Made by a program: the position numbers and the translations under genes. The notes under the pieces are model-generated. The model was not told where the DNA came from. It saw nothing but the letters and a program-made list of their open reading frames with translations, and did not search any database. DNA of 64,000 nucleotides from positions 2,258,920-2,322,919 of the forward strand of contig NZ_FIZX01000001.1 in NCBI RefSeq assembly GCF_900055185.1, in the 5' to 3' direction. Below, piece by piece: positions 56,167 through 64,000 of the stretch. Source of the stretch: Grimontia celer. GTDB taxonomy: Bacteria > Pseudomonadota > Gammaproteobacteria > Enterobacterales > Vibrionaceae. Position 1 is the first letter of the stretch, and each line of letters begins with the position of its first letter.

Positions 56167-56634
56167 ATGGTCAAGCAGGTAGAAATTTTCACGGACGGTT
56201 CTTGTCTCGGCAATCCGGGGCCGGGTGGTTATGGCGTAGTTATGCGCTATAAACAACATGAAAAAGAGATGAGCGAAGGCTTTGCGCTCACCACCAATAA
56301 CCGCATGGAACTGCTGGCTGCCATTGTTGGGCTGGCAAGCCTGAAAGAGTCCTGCAACGTAACTCTGACTACCGACAGTCAATACGTACGTCAGGGTATC
56401 ACACAGTGGATACACAACTGGAAGAAGCGCGGTTGGAAAACAGCCGACAGGAAGCCTGTAAAAAATGCTGACCTTTGGCAACGTCTGGATACTGAAACCC
56501 AGCGTCATACTGTGGACTGGCAATGGGTGAAAGGCCATGCGGGGCACCCGGAAAACGAACGCTGTGATGAATTAGCAAGAACAGCGGCAGAAAACCCGAC
56601 AGGGCCAGATGAAGGTTACATTCCTTCCGAGTAA
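56167..56634 (+). CDS. rnhA: Ribonuclease HI
   Basis: A 155-residue enzyme that cuts RNA in RNA-DNA hybrids. Asp10 ([14 protein letters not shown]), Glu48, Asp70, His124 and Asp134 occupy the same positions as in E. coli RNase HI. Convergent with yafS with a 5-bp gap. Confidence 0.96.
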   Translation: MVKQVEIFTDGSCLGNPGPGGYGVVMRYKQHEKEMSEGFALTTNNRMELLAAIVGLASLKESCNVTLTTDSQYVRQGITQWIHNWKKRGWKTADRKPVKNADLWQRLDTETQRHTVDWQWVKGHAGHPENERCDELARTAAENPTGPDEGYIPSE

Positions 56635-56639
56635 ATATC

Positions 56640-57365
56640 TCAACCGCCGGTGCGGTAATTCACACTCACCGGCGATAGCGACTTTTTGAGCTTCCATTTC
56701 GGTTTGATTGGCTTCAGGGGATAAGTTCGCTTGCGGGCAACAATAAAATAGAGCGAGCCAATTGCTGGTAACAGTCCTGAGCAAGCATTCTCAAACCATA
56801 CGCCACATGTACGGTGACGCGTCGCCGGAATCAGTCCGAAACATGACATTTCTACAATTTCGTAGTTAAGCACCCCCAACCAGTCTCTAACTCGCAATGG
56901 CGTAAACATTCGCCCATTCCAAGGCAGTTGATTTTTACGCCATGGGATTAATCGACCGATCCCCATCAAACTACTGGGATTTACTCCTGAAAGGATCAGG
57001 TAGCCATCGTCTATCATGACACGGTCAATTTCACGCAACAGCCGATGAGGGTCATCAGTGTAGTCGAGCTGGTTGGCGAGAATGCAAACGTCGAAGGCTT
57101 TATCTAAGAAAGGCAGGTCGTAGTTTTCCGCTTCCATGTTTCGTAACGGATTTAGCTTATCGATACAGACCTGATGCTGGATGTTACAATGCCCGGTCAC
57201 CATTTCACAGCTAAGGCCACCAAGCTTCAGCATGTGATAACCGAACAGTCTGGGCAACCACTCATCCAGCCGCGTTTGTACATGCGTACACGCCCATTCG
57301 CCATGTGCGAATTGGTCCCACGTATAAGGGTATTCCAGTGGACGTTGGCTGCGTGCTGGTTTCAT
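56640..57365 (-). CDS. yafS: Class I SAM-dependent methyltransferase, YafS-like
   Basis: A 241-residue protein with a Methyltransf_11-type core: a partly degenerate SAM motif region (KLGGLSCEMVTGHC), FDVCILANQLDYTDDPHRLLREIDRVMIDDGYLILSGVNP, and FTPLRVRDWLGVL. The canonical glycine-rich motif I is not obvious. It sits between rnhA and gloB like yafS in E. coli; the substrate is unknown. Confidence 0.83.
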   Translation of the reverse strand: MKPARSQRPLEYPYTWDQFAHGEWACTHVQTRLDEWLPRLFGYHMLKLGGLSCEMVTGHCNIQHQVCIDKLNPLRNMEAENYDLPFLDKAFDVCILANQLDYTDDPHRLLREIDRVMIDDGYLILSGVNPSSLMGIGRLIPWRKNQLPWNGRMFTPLRVRDWLGVLNYEIVEMSCFGLIPATRHRTCGVWFENACSGLLPAIGSLYFIVARKRTYPLKPIKPKWKLKKSLSPVSVNYRTGG

Positions 57366-57396
57366 AGTGTTTTTGAGTTATAGCTGGAGAGAGTCA

Positions 57397-58155
57397 ATGC
57401 TATCTGTAACAAGCATACCTGCATTCAATGATAATTACATCTGGCTACTAAAAAATGATGACAATCATTGCGTTGTCGTCGATCCAGGTGATGCTGCACC
57501 CGTGCTTGAAACCCTGAATAACGAAGGGCTGACGCTGGATGGGATACTGGTTACCCACCATCACAATGACCACATCGGTGGTATCCATACATTGCTGGAT
57601 CACTTTCCAAATCTCACAATTTATGGCCCAACGACCGAGCGCTTCCCCATGGTCAATCAACCGCTCAAACATGGTGACAGTTTTACACTGTTCAATGCTG
57701 ACTTTACAGTTTTCCAAGTTCCGGGACATACGCTGGACCACGTTGCTTATTACGCTGAAGGCATGCTGTTCTGCGGTGACACTCTCTTTTCAGGTGGATG
57801 TGGCAGATTGTTCGAAGGTACACCTAAACAAATGCACCAATCTCTGACGCACCTGGCATCTTTACCCGAAAATACACTGGTGTTTTGTGCGCATGAATAC
57901 ACGCTTTCGAACCTGAAATTTGCTCAAGCGGTAGAACCGAACAATACTGCGCTTAACGAGTATGTTGTTGAAGCACAGGCAGTTCGTGCCAAAAATGTAC
58001 CAACGTTACCCAGTTCGATTGGGCGAGAGAAGCGTATCAACCCCTTCCTTCGCGCCCACATAGACAGTGTTAAAGCCGCCGTGAGTCAAGGTGCGACTGA
58101 CTCTACGGATACCGAAACTTTTGCGGCACTCAGACGCTGGAAAGATGAATTTTGA
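57397..58155 (+). CDS. gloB: Hydroxyacylglutathione hydrolase (glyoxalase II)
   Basis: A 252-residue metallo-beta-lactamase-fold enzyme that splits S-lactoylglutathione, completing methylglyoxal removal. The metal motif THHHNDHIGG gives His54, His56, Asp58 and His59; more ligands are in VPGHTLDHVAYY, CGDTLFSGGCGR and CAHEYTLSN. The ATG at 57397 has GGAGAGAGTCA before it. It precedes mltD as in E. coli. Confidence 0.95.
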   Translation: MLSVTSIPAFNDNYIWLLKNDDNHCVVVDPGDAAPVLETLNNEGLTLDGILVTHHHNDHIGGIHTLLDHFPNLTIYGPTTERFPMVNQPLKHGDSFTLFNADFTVFQVPGHTLDHVAYYAEGMLFCGDTLFSGGCGRLFEGTPKQMHQSLTHLASLPENTLVFCAHEYTLSNLKFAQAVEPNNTALNEYVVEAQAVRAKNVPTLPSSIGREKRINPFLRAHIDSVKAAVSQGATDSTDTETFAALRRWKDEF

Positions 58156-58226
58156 CACAAGTCACTTGTAAGCAGGAGTTCCGGCCGAGTATCATCATCG
58201 GCCATTTTTTGAAAGGTCAAAGATTA

Positions 58227-59798
58227 ATGAAGTTCCGTTATGTGCTAGTTGGATCGATGTTCCTCGCAGGATGCCAAATTACCGGCCAGAGTGATGTCGC
58301 AACCACGACTAACACGCCAGAGCAACAGGAAAAAGCGCTCCTAAAGACTGACATCGTTCAGACGCCAGTAAAAACCGAAAAGGTTGAGGAGACCACACCT
58401 GTCATCACGCCTCAAACACAGGACGATGTCTGGGAACGGATTGCTATGCAACTTGAGATGCCCGTGCCTGAAAACAAGCGCGTTAATTACTACCGCAACT
58501 GGTACTTAAAGCATCCGCAACACCTCAAAACAGTCTCTGAACGCGCTGAACCTTTCCTTTACCTCATCACTGAGAAAGTGGAGGAGCGTGGCATTCCACT
58601 CGAAATTGCACTGCTGCCTGTTGTAGAAAGCTCATTTGATCAATTCGCCTATTCTCACGGTCGTGCAGCGGGTTTGTGGCAATTTGTACCTGACACAGGC
58701 CGCCGTTTTGGCTTGGAGCAAAACTGGTGGTATGACGGCCGTCGTGATGTGGTCGCATCAACAGATGCTGCATTGGATTTGTTGGAGTACCTACACAAGA
58801 AATTTGATGGTGACTGGCTGCATGCGCTGGCCGCTTATAACACCGGTGAAGGTCGCGTGTTCAGAGCAATCAAAAAGAACAAAGCCAAGGGGCTGCCAAC
58901 TGACTTCTGGCATCTGTCCTTACCAAAGGAAACCAGCGGCTATGTACCCAAGCTGATCGCCGTTGCAGATGTGGTCAAGAACAAAGAACGTTATGGTTTG
59001 GATCTGCCAGCAATTGCCAATAAACCTGTGGTTGAACAAGTAGAGCCAGGTGTGCAGATGGACTTGGCGCTGGCAGCTAACTACGCTGGTCTGTCTCTGT
59101 CTGAGCTCCAAAGCCTGAACCCTGCATATAACCACTGGGCGACAGCGCCAGACGGTACAAATCACCTACTACTGCCAAAAGAAAATGTGGCTCGCTTTAA
59201 TAGCAATCTGACAGAAAACAACAATCAGGGCATCAAAGTCACCCGCTACAAGGTAAAAAGCGGTGACTCTCTGGGTCTGATTGCAAAGCGTCACAATACA
59301 ACAGTAAAAGTGATACAACGAGCCAATAGCTTAAAAGGAACCAATATCCGCGTAGGCGAGCACCTACTGATTCCTGTATCCCTAAAAGATGAGGGTCAGT
59401 ACACGCTAAGTGCACCACAGCGTCTGGCCAAGCTAACCAGCAAGAAACGCGGTGATATCAAACTTACTCATACCGTTCAAAAAGGTGATAGTTTCTGGAC
59501 TATCGCACGCAAACATAGCGTGTCACATACTTCGCTGGCGCGCTGGAATGGTATGGCACCGAAAGATCCGCTGCGTATTGGTCAGGACTTGGTGATTTGG
59601 AAAAAAGCCGATGAAGGCGCACGTATTCGTACTATTTTCTACCAAATCCGTGAAGGTGATTCACTGAGCGGCATTGCAGCACGCTACAAGGTGTCAGTAT
59701 CGGACTTGGTGAAATGGAACTCGCTGAAGAAGAACGCATATATCCAGCCAGGACAAAAACTGAAACTGTATATAGATGTCACCAAAGTGAGCGCTTAG
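58227..59798 (+). CDS. mltD: Membrane-bound lytic murein transglycosylase D
   Basis: A 523-residue lipoprotein that cuts peptidoglycan. Lipobox MFLAGC gives acylated Cys16. The transglycosylase domain has catalytic Glu134 in PVVESSFDQFAYS, then GRAAGLWQFVPDTGRRFGL and LHALAAYNTGEGRV. Three LysM repeats follow (about 352-400, 420-466 and 475-518), each starting with a YKVKSGDSL/HTVQKGDSF/YQIREGDSL pattern. Start at the ATG at 58227, with GAAAGGTCAAAGATTA before it. A terminator follows. Confidence 0.95.
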   Translation: MKFRYVLVGSMFLAGCQITGQSDVATTTNTPEQQEKALLKTDIVQTPVKTEKVEETTPVITPQTQDDVWERIAMQLEMPVPENKRVNYYRNWYLKHPQHLKTVSERAEPFLYLITEKVEERGIPLEIALLPVVESSFDQFAYSHGRAAGLWQFVPDTGRRFGLEQNWWYDGRRDVVASTDAALDLLEYLHKKFDGDWLHALAAYNTGEGRVFRAIKKNKAKGLPTDFWHLSLPKETSGYVPKLIAVADVVKNKERYGLDLPAIANKPVVEQVEPGVQMDLALAANYAGLSLSELQSLNPAYNHWATAPDGTNHLLLPKENVARFNSNLTENNNQGIKVTRYKVKSGDSLGLIAKRHNTTVKVIQRANSLKGTNIRVGEHLLIPVSLKDEGQYTLSAPQRLAKLTSKKRGDIKLTHTVQKGDSFWTIARKHSVSHTSLARWNGMAPKDPLRIGQDLVIWKKADEGARIRTIFYQIREGDSLSGIAARYKVSVSDLVKWNSLKKNAYIQPGQKLKLYIDVTKVSA

Positions 59799-59811
59799 CT
59801 TCTAGTTTGTG

Positions 59812-59848
59812 AAAAAAAGCGCACAGCGTTTTCGCTGCGCGCTTTTTT
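59812..59848. terminator. Terminator between mltD and the LysR gene
   Basis: AAAAAAGCGC-a-CAGCG/CGCTG-c-GCGCTTTTTT, a long stem with one mismatch between convergent genes. Confidence 0.88.
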
Positions 59849-59864
59849 GTATCAACAAAATTGA

Positions 59865-60770
59865 TTACATCACCATAGGGTGTCGCTTCATCATCCTGAT
59901 ACCTTCCCGCTTAAAGCAATCCACCACCGGGTTTTCCGCCATATCAGCCCGCCATACAAAAGAAAGTGAACGGGAGATATCTAACTCTGGTACGTTCAGC
60001 GCCACCAACTTTCCGTCTTCAATATACTGCTCAACATCTAAGTAAGGTAAGCAGGTGACATAAGGCCCATTGGCAACAAGACTTCGGATAACTGGAATAT
60101 GCTCATACTCGCGCCAAACATCAAGGTCAGCGATATGACGAGAAATTGCGCTCTCAAATGCCATTCTTGTTCCCGAACCATGTTCACGCAAAATCCATTG
60201 AGCCTGCTCCAACTGCGCCATACTTACGCGTTCACGTTTGGCAAAAGGATGATGGGCTGCGGCCACAATCGTTAAGTGATCAGTACACCAAGGTTCTTGA
60301 TGCAGCCGATTGTCATCAACCCGCCCTTCAATGATCCCAAGATCATATCGGTAATCCAATACACCCTGAATAATAGAGCTGGTACTTCGCACGCCTAAGG
60401 AAATTCGAATTTCTGGAAAGTCATTATCAATAATACTGATAAGGTCCGGAACCAGATGTTCTGCGGGGGTTTGACTTGCCCCAAGGCGGATTTCGCCGCT
60501 CAATAGGTGCTGGTCATAGAAGCCCATTTCTATCTGCTTGGCGTCTCTCAACAACCGCTTGGCCTTTGGTCGAAGCCACGCTCCCCAATGCGTCAGGATA
60601 AGGCGCTTCCCTTTCCGTTCAAAAAGCGGCCTGCCCAACATCTTCTCTAGCTGTGACAGCGACATACTGGTTGCAGATTGAGTCAAAGACAGCAAATCTG
60701 CCGCCTGACTGACGCTGCCGCAATCCGCCACGGCATCGAAAACTGCCAATTGTTTAAGTGAATAGCGCAT
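59865..60770 (-). CDS. LysR-family transcriptional regulator
   Basis: A 301-residue LysR regulator. The N-terminal helix-turn-helix LKQLAVFDAVADCGSVSQAADLLSLTQSATSMSLSQLE is followed by the linker helix and the effector domain from about residue 92 (IRLGASQTPAEHLVPDL). It is divergent from the FNT-CBS gene, the usual layout when a LysR protein controls its neighbour. The 219-bp gap has TTTATTG (60823-60829) and CAATAAA (60851-60857) as an inverted pair that could be part of a LysR site. The ligand is not known. Confidence 0.9.
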   Translation of the reverse strand: MRYSLKQLAVFDAVADCGSVSQAADLLSLTQSATSMSLSQLEKMLGRPLFERKGKRLILTHWGAWLRPKAKRLLRDAKQIEMGFYDQHLLSGEIRLGASQTPAEHLVPDLISIIDNDFPEIRISLGVRSTSSIIQGVLDYRYDLGIIEGRVDDNRLHQEPWCTDHLTIVAAAHHPFAKRERVSMAQLEQAQWILREHGSGTRMAFESAISRHIADLDVWREYEHIPVIRSLVANGPYVTCLPYLDVEQYIEDGKLVALNVPELDISRSLSFVWRADMAENPVVDCFKREGIRMMKRHPMVM

Positions 60771-60989
60771 GACTTCCCTCCCCGGAAAAGCAGCGAACGT
60801 TAAACCTTTTTCTTTTTATGGATTTATTGTACTCACCCTAAAAAAATCATCAATAAAACTGAATATAAAACAAAGGATTATCAATTGTACTTGACCACCC
60901 CGTCACACTTAGTCTGAAAGGGAAGTCAGGTACACCGCCCGACTCGAAGAAAAGGGAAAACACTATGAATAAACACAGGAGGGGAAGAA

Positions 60990-62447
60990 ATGACAACTGC
61001 GTATTCTGATCACGACTTCGTCTCAGTGAAAGGCTTCTCTGCGGCTGAAATGATGTCCGAGGCAGAGCGCTATGCACTGAAGAAAATCAGCAAAAGAAGT
61101 GGGGCCACCATCAGTCTTGCTGTGCTGGCTGGCGCCTTTATTGGCCTCGCATTTCTTTTCTACATCACGGTCACCACTGGCAATGACAGCGCAAGTTGGG
61201 GAATGACCAGGCTGATTGGCGGGCTCGCATTCAGTATGGGCCTGATACTTATCGTCATCTTTGAGGGCGAATTGTTTACCAGCACAGTGCTTTCGAGTAT
61301 CTCCTGGGCCAACAACCAGGTTGGCATCGGAAAGCTTTTCAGTACCTGGGGCAAGGTCTACCTAGGTAACTTTATCGGAGCAATGATTTTGTTAGCGCTG
61401 GTAACAGCAGCAGGGCTGTACCAATTGGATGGCGGTCAATGGGGGCTGAATGCACTCAATATCGCGCGGCATAAACTTCATCACACTTGGCTTGAAGCTT
61501 TCACGCTCGGCGTGCTCTGTAACATTCTTGTCTGCACAGCCATTTGGCTAACCTTTTGCTCTGCAAATCCTGTCGTCAAAGCTGTGATGACTATGCTGCC
61601 TGTCGCCATGTTCGTGTCTAGCGGTTTCGAGCACAGCATCGCCAACATGTTTATGGTTCCGCTGGGTATCGTCATTTCCCACTTTTCACCGGACGCTTTC
61701 TGGACGCAATTAGGGGTATCAGCATCAAGTTACGCTGACTTAACTGTTTCCCACTTTATCGTTAATAACCTTATCCCAGTAACCCTTGGCAACGTTGTCG
61801 GTGGTGCTGTACTGGTTGGCCTTGCCAACTGGGGGATTTATACAAAGCAAATGCAACAACCTGAAATGCTGGCCGTCAACTCGCCAGTGACACTCAATAA
61901 AGCCAGTAAGGATTCTGCCATGATGAACAAAATGAAAGTTAAAGATCTGATGAATACTAGCCCTATCGTATTGAAAGCCAATGATCGCACTGTAGATGCT
62001 ATCGATGTGCTGCTTTCAAACCAACTGACTGGTGCTCCGGTTTGCGACAATCAACTACACGTGGTCGGCTTCTTCTCAGTGCATGATGTGATGGTCAACC
62101 TATGGTGTGAGGACTACCTACCAGATGCAGATCAATGCGTAAGCGACTTAATGAACGATGATGTGACAGCTCTTAGCGCCAACGAAAGCCTGATTGATGT
62201 CGCTGAATTTTTAGTCGTCGACAAAGAAAAAGCCTTTCCTGTTTCTGACATGGGTATTGCAACCAGCCTAAGCTATAAACCACTTAAAGACCGCGTTCGT
62301 GAAGCGAAAATGAGTAAACCTCATATCCTTCCAGTACTGGAAAACAATCGTCTAGTTGGCGTAATCTCCCGCTCAGATGTATTGAAAGCGATGCGCCCAC
62401 TCTACAATGCGAATGAAACAATCAGTCAAATGTCACAAGCAATCTGA
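60990..62447 (+). CDS. Formate/nitrite transporter (FNT) fused to a C-terminal CBS-domain pair
   Basis: A 485-residue protein. Residues about 35-290 form a six-helix FNT channel close to FocA: VIFEGELFTS, SSGFEHSIANMFMVPLGIVI with the central channel histidine, and VNNLIPVTLGNVVGGAVLVG. From about 315 it continues with two CBS domains (MKVKDLMNTSPIVLKANDRT to about 375; CVSDLMNDDVTALSANESL to about 472; the second carries an insert). FocA and NirC themselves end soon after the channel. CBS pairs bind adenine nucleotides, so gating by energy state is a reasonable guess. Ribosome site AGGAGGGGAAGAA. Divergent from a LysR gene. Confidence 0.88.
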   Translation: MTTAYSDHDFVSVKGFSAAEMMSEAERYALKKISKRSGATISLAVLAGAFIGLAFLFYITVTTGNDSASWGMTRLIGGLAFSMGLILIVIFEGELFTSTVLSSISWANNQVGIGKLFSTWGKVYLGNFIGAMILLALVTAAGLYQLDGGQWGLNALNIARHKLHHTWLEAFTLGVLCNILVCTAIWLTFCSANPVVKAVMTMLPVAMFVSSGFEHSIANMFMVPLGIVISHFSPDAFWTQLGVSASSYADLTVSHFIVNNLIPVTLGNVVGGAVLVGLANWGIYTKQMQQPEMLAVNSPVTLNKASKDSAMMNKMKVKDLMNTSPIVLKANDRTVDAIDVLLSNQLTGAPVCDNQLHVVGFFSVHDVMVNLWCEDYLPDADQCVSDLMNDDVTALSANESLIDVAEFLVVDKEKAFPVSDMGIATSLSYKPLKDRVREAKMSKPHILPVLENNRLVGVISRSDVLKAMRPLYNANETISQMSQAI

Positions 62448-62484
62448 AAAAGAAAGGCAGCGTTAATCGCTGCCTTTTTCTTTT
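62448..62484. terminator. Bidirectional terminator overlapping a stop codon
   Basis: AAAGGCAGCG-ttaat-CGCTGCCTTT (62453-62477) follows the FNT-CBS stop. The loop holds the TAA of the convergent yafD-like gene. Confidence 0.88.
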
Positions 62485-63320
62485 GCCTCATCAAACACAA
62501 AGCTCGCTTCGAGCCTCGCGTGATCAGAGGCGGGAGTATCGATAGATTTAGCGTGTTGTAACGCCACCCCACGATAAAATACGTGGTCCAACGGATGGCT
62601 GAAAACCCGTAGCCTTTCATCTGGCTGGAAATTCGCTTCCTTTAGCCCAATTAAACTTAACTTATCTCTCACGACAGACAGTCGTTCATTACTCCAGGTG
62701 TTTAAGTCTCCGGCAATAATCAAAGGGCCCTTAAGTGGCTCTACCGCTTCAACCAACGCATCCAGTTGCTCAGAATACTCAGTCACTCCATAAGTAAAAT
62801 TGATACTGTGAAGGTTAATCACAGACAAAATCTCTCCATTGGAAAGCGAAAAAGCACTGTACAACGCACTCTTTGGTAATCGTAGGTAAGGCTCGACTTT
62901 GGTGTAAGCACATACCTTCACTGGTACTGCTTCAGACAATGTCATTACACCCGCAATCTCTCCATTGATCGCAAATGCATAGGCCTGATTACTATGCCAA
63001 CCGCTCTCTTCCACATAGCTGAGCATTTGTGGTTTGGTTTGTGCTTCTTGAAGCAAAATGATGGTGTTGTCCGTCGCCAACGACCTAAGTTCAGTATCCC
63101 AACCTTCCAATTGCTGTTTATAGATATTCCATACAGCCATGTTTAAAGGCTTCGATACATCAATCCTCGAAGGGCTTTCGTACTCGCGGCATTTCACAGC
63201 ACCTTGCCCGGAAGCAAGCTGAGGTGAGTCAGGGACATCAACGAGAAAGTAGACGCGAGCAATACCCAGTAGAAGAAATGCGGTAGTGAGAATAACCCAA
63301 AGGCTTCGAAGTTGATTCAT
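62463..63320 (-). CDS. yafD: Endonuclease/exonuclease/phosphatase family protein, YafD-like
   Basis: A 285-residue protein with an N-terminal membrane segment (about residues 7-26) and the EEP fold. NMAVWNIYKQ, LLQEAQ, INLHSINF, IIAGDLNTW and ASDHARLEASF supply the metal and catalytic residues of the family. It may be anchored in the membrane with its domain in the periplasm. E. coli yafD also lies between an rrn operon and mltD, which supports the name. Its substrate is not known. Confidence 0.82.
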   Translation of the reverse strand: MNQLRSLWVILTTAFLLLGIARVYFLVDVPDSPQLASGQGAVKCREYESPSRIDVSKPLNMAVWNIYKQQLEGWDTELRSLATDNTIILLQEAQTKPQMLSYVEESGWHSNQAYAFAINGEIAGVMTLSEAVPVKVCAYTKVEPYLRLPKSALYSAFSLSNGEILSVINLHSINFTYGVTEYSEQLDALVEAVEPLKGPLIIAGDLNTWSNERLSVVRDKLSLIGLKEANFQPDERLRVFSHPLDHVFYRGVALQHAKSIDTPASDHARLEASFVFDEAKEKGSD

Positions 63321-63418
63321 AGTGCCGATTAGCGTTTAAGAACTAAACTAGCCTGAAGGATACACATAAACCACCACTCCCGCACAGGGATTTAAGAGCA
63401 AAGCCAAACACCAAAACG

Positions 63419-63448
63419 AAAAAAGCCTCAGCATTTCTGCTGAGGCTT
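63419..63448 (-). terminator. Terminator of the rrn operon
   Basis: AAGCCTCAGC-atttct-GCTGAGGCTT, with a T run on the minus strand, just after tRNA-Trp. Confidence 0.85.
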
Positions 63449-63453
63449 GAAGA

Positions 63454-63530
<77 letters not shown>

Positions 63531-63566
63531 GTTGCTGTTTTTAAGAGTTAGCTTCTCTTTAAGAAG

Positions 63567-63643
63567 TGGCGGAGCGGACGGGACTCGAACCCGCGACCCC
63601 CGGCGTGACAGGCCGGTATTCTAACCAACTGAACTACCGCTCC
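63567..63643 (-). tRNA. tRNA-Asp (anticodon GTC)
   Basis: GGAGCGG acceptor stem, CCTGTCACG anticodon loop with GTC, GGTTCGAGTCC T loop, encoded CCA. It lies between 5S rRNA and tRNA-Trp. Confidence 0.96.
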
Positions 63644-63658
63644 ACACTTAAATTGGAA

Positions 63659-63776
63659 GCCTGGCGATGTCCTACTCTCACATGGGGAGACCCCACACTA
63701 CCATCGGCGCTGTTACGTTTCACTACTGAGTTCGGCATGGAGTCAGGTGGGTCCATAACGCTATGGTCGCCAAGCA
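63659..63776 (-). rRNA. rrf: 5S ribosomal RNA
   Basis: About 118 nt starting TGCTTGGCGACCATAGCG and containing CCGAACTCAGTAGTGAAACG and GATGGTAGTGTGGGGTCTCC, typical of Vibrio 5S. End positions are approximate to a few bases. Confidence 0.95.
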
Positions 63777-63894
63777 AATTCTGCTAAGTCTTCACCTTTA
63801 AAAAAGGTCAAAACCAAAATCTTGGAAAGCTGTTTCTGTGTTCTCTACACATTCAAGGTTCTATTCGAGTCCGTCAAAACCCCTTGGGTGTTGT

Positions 63895-64000
63895 ATGGTT
63901 AAGCCTCACGGGCAATTAGTATCAGTTAGCTCAACGCCTCGCAGCGCTTACACACCTGACCTATCTACGTCGTAGTCTCCAACAACCCTTTAGAGGACTT
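63895..64000 (-). rRNA. rrl: 23S ribosomal RNA, 3' end (cut by window edge)
   Basis: Minus-strand sequence ending GAGCTAACTGATACTAATTGCCC...GGCTTAACC matches the 3' end of gammaproteobacterial 23S rRNA. The rest of the gene lies outside the window. The 118-bp spacer to 5S (63777-63894) has no tRNA. Confidence 0.92.

Overview
The window is a chromosomal segment of a marine gammaproteobacterium of the family Vibrionaceae (my guess is the Grimontia, Enterovibrio or Photobacterium side; the genus cannot be settled by eye). The grounds are a flagellar H-ring protein of FlgT type, chitoporin-like OprD porins, a second SecDF set, a Vibrio-type rrn operon ending in tRNA-Asp and tRNA-Trp, and long runs of gene order shared with E. 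coli (cysZ/cysK/ptsHI-crr, dapE, bamC-dapA, bepA-arsC, upp/purMN, fadE/gmhA, dnaQ/rnhA, gloB-mltD). Nearly all genes look intact; only the left edge (flgT) and right edge (23S rRNA) are cut.

Layout. 1-0.98 kb: end of flgT and tRNA-Arg(CCT). 1.1-6.25 kb: two paralogous OprD/ChiP-like porins on the minus strand, interrupted by gltX and a small secreted protein. The porins share a leader motif and similarly placed CRP-like sites. 6.8-8.8 kb: ligA. 8.95-18.3 kb: an accessory block lying between ligA and zipA, which are neighbours in many gammaproteobacteria. It holds a small exported protein, a SecD/SecF pair, a 270-bp MITE-like element, an scs thiol-redox operon (ScsB, ScsD, ScsC plus a small membrane protein) and an AA10 lytic polysaccharide monooxygenase with chitin-binding domains. 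18.4-24.7 kb: zipA, cysZ, cysK and the PTS operon ptsH-ptsI-crr. 24.8-31.5 kb: a GH2 beta-mannosidase, a DyP peroxidase with a YfeZ-like neighbour, ybjQ and several small proteins. 31.6-38.5 kb: a two-cysteine ArsR regulator with its own palindrome, yffB-dapE-M15 peptidase-DUF2897, purC with a PurR box, bamC-dapA and bcp. 38.6-49.8 kb: an FAD oxidoreductase, perM and a TusA-like protein, bepA-arsC-wrbA-like-DUF2069, a DUF2066 protein, uraA, upp, and purMN with a second PurR box. 49.8-59.8 kb: yafJ-gmhA, fadE with a FadR box, a TIGR03503 protein with dnaQ, rnhA, yafS, gloB-mltD. 59.9-64 kb: a LysR regulator divergent from a formate/nitrite channel fused to CBS domains, a YafD-like protein, then tRNA-Trp, tRNA-Asp, 5S and the 3' end of 23S on the minus strand.

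How it fits together. Chitin use is a recurring theme: two chitoporin-like porins, a chitin-binding LPMO and the general PTS proteins. The scs and SecDF genes beside the LPMO are envelope-biogenesis functions (thiol chemistry, protein export), so the ligA-zipA block can be read as an envelope/secretion module, although joint function is inference. Purine genes (purC, purM, purN) carry PurR-type boxes and sit beside uracil salvage (uraA, upp). The most interesting signals are the shared porin leader and regulatory layout, the split zipA-ligA pair, the MITE-like element, the ArsR operator, and the FNT-CBS fusion.
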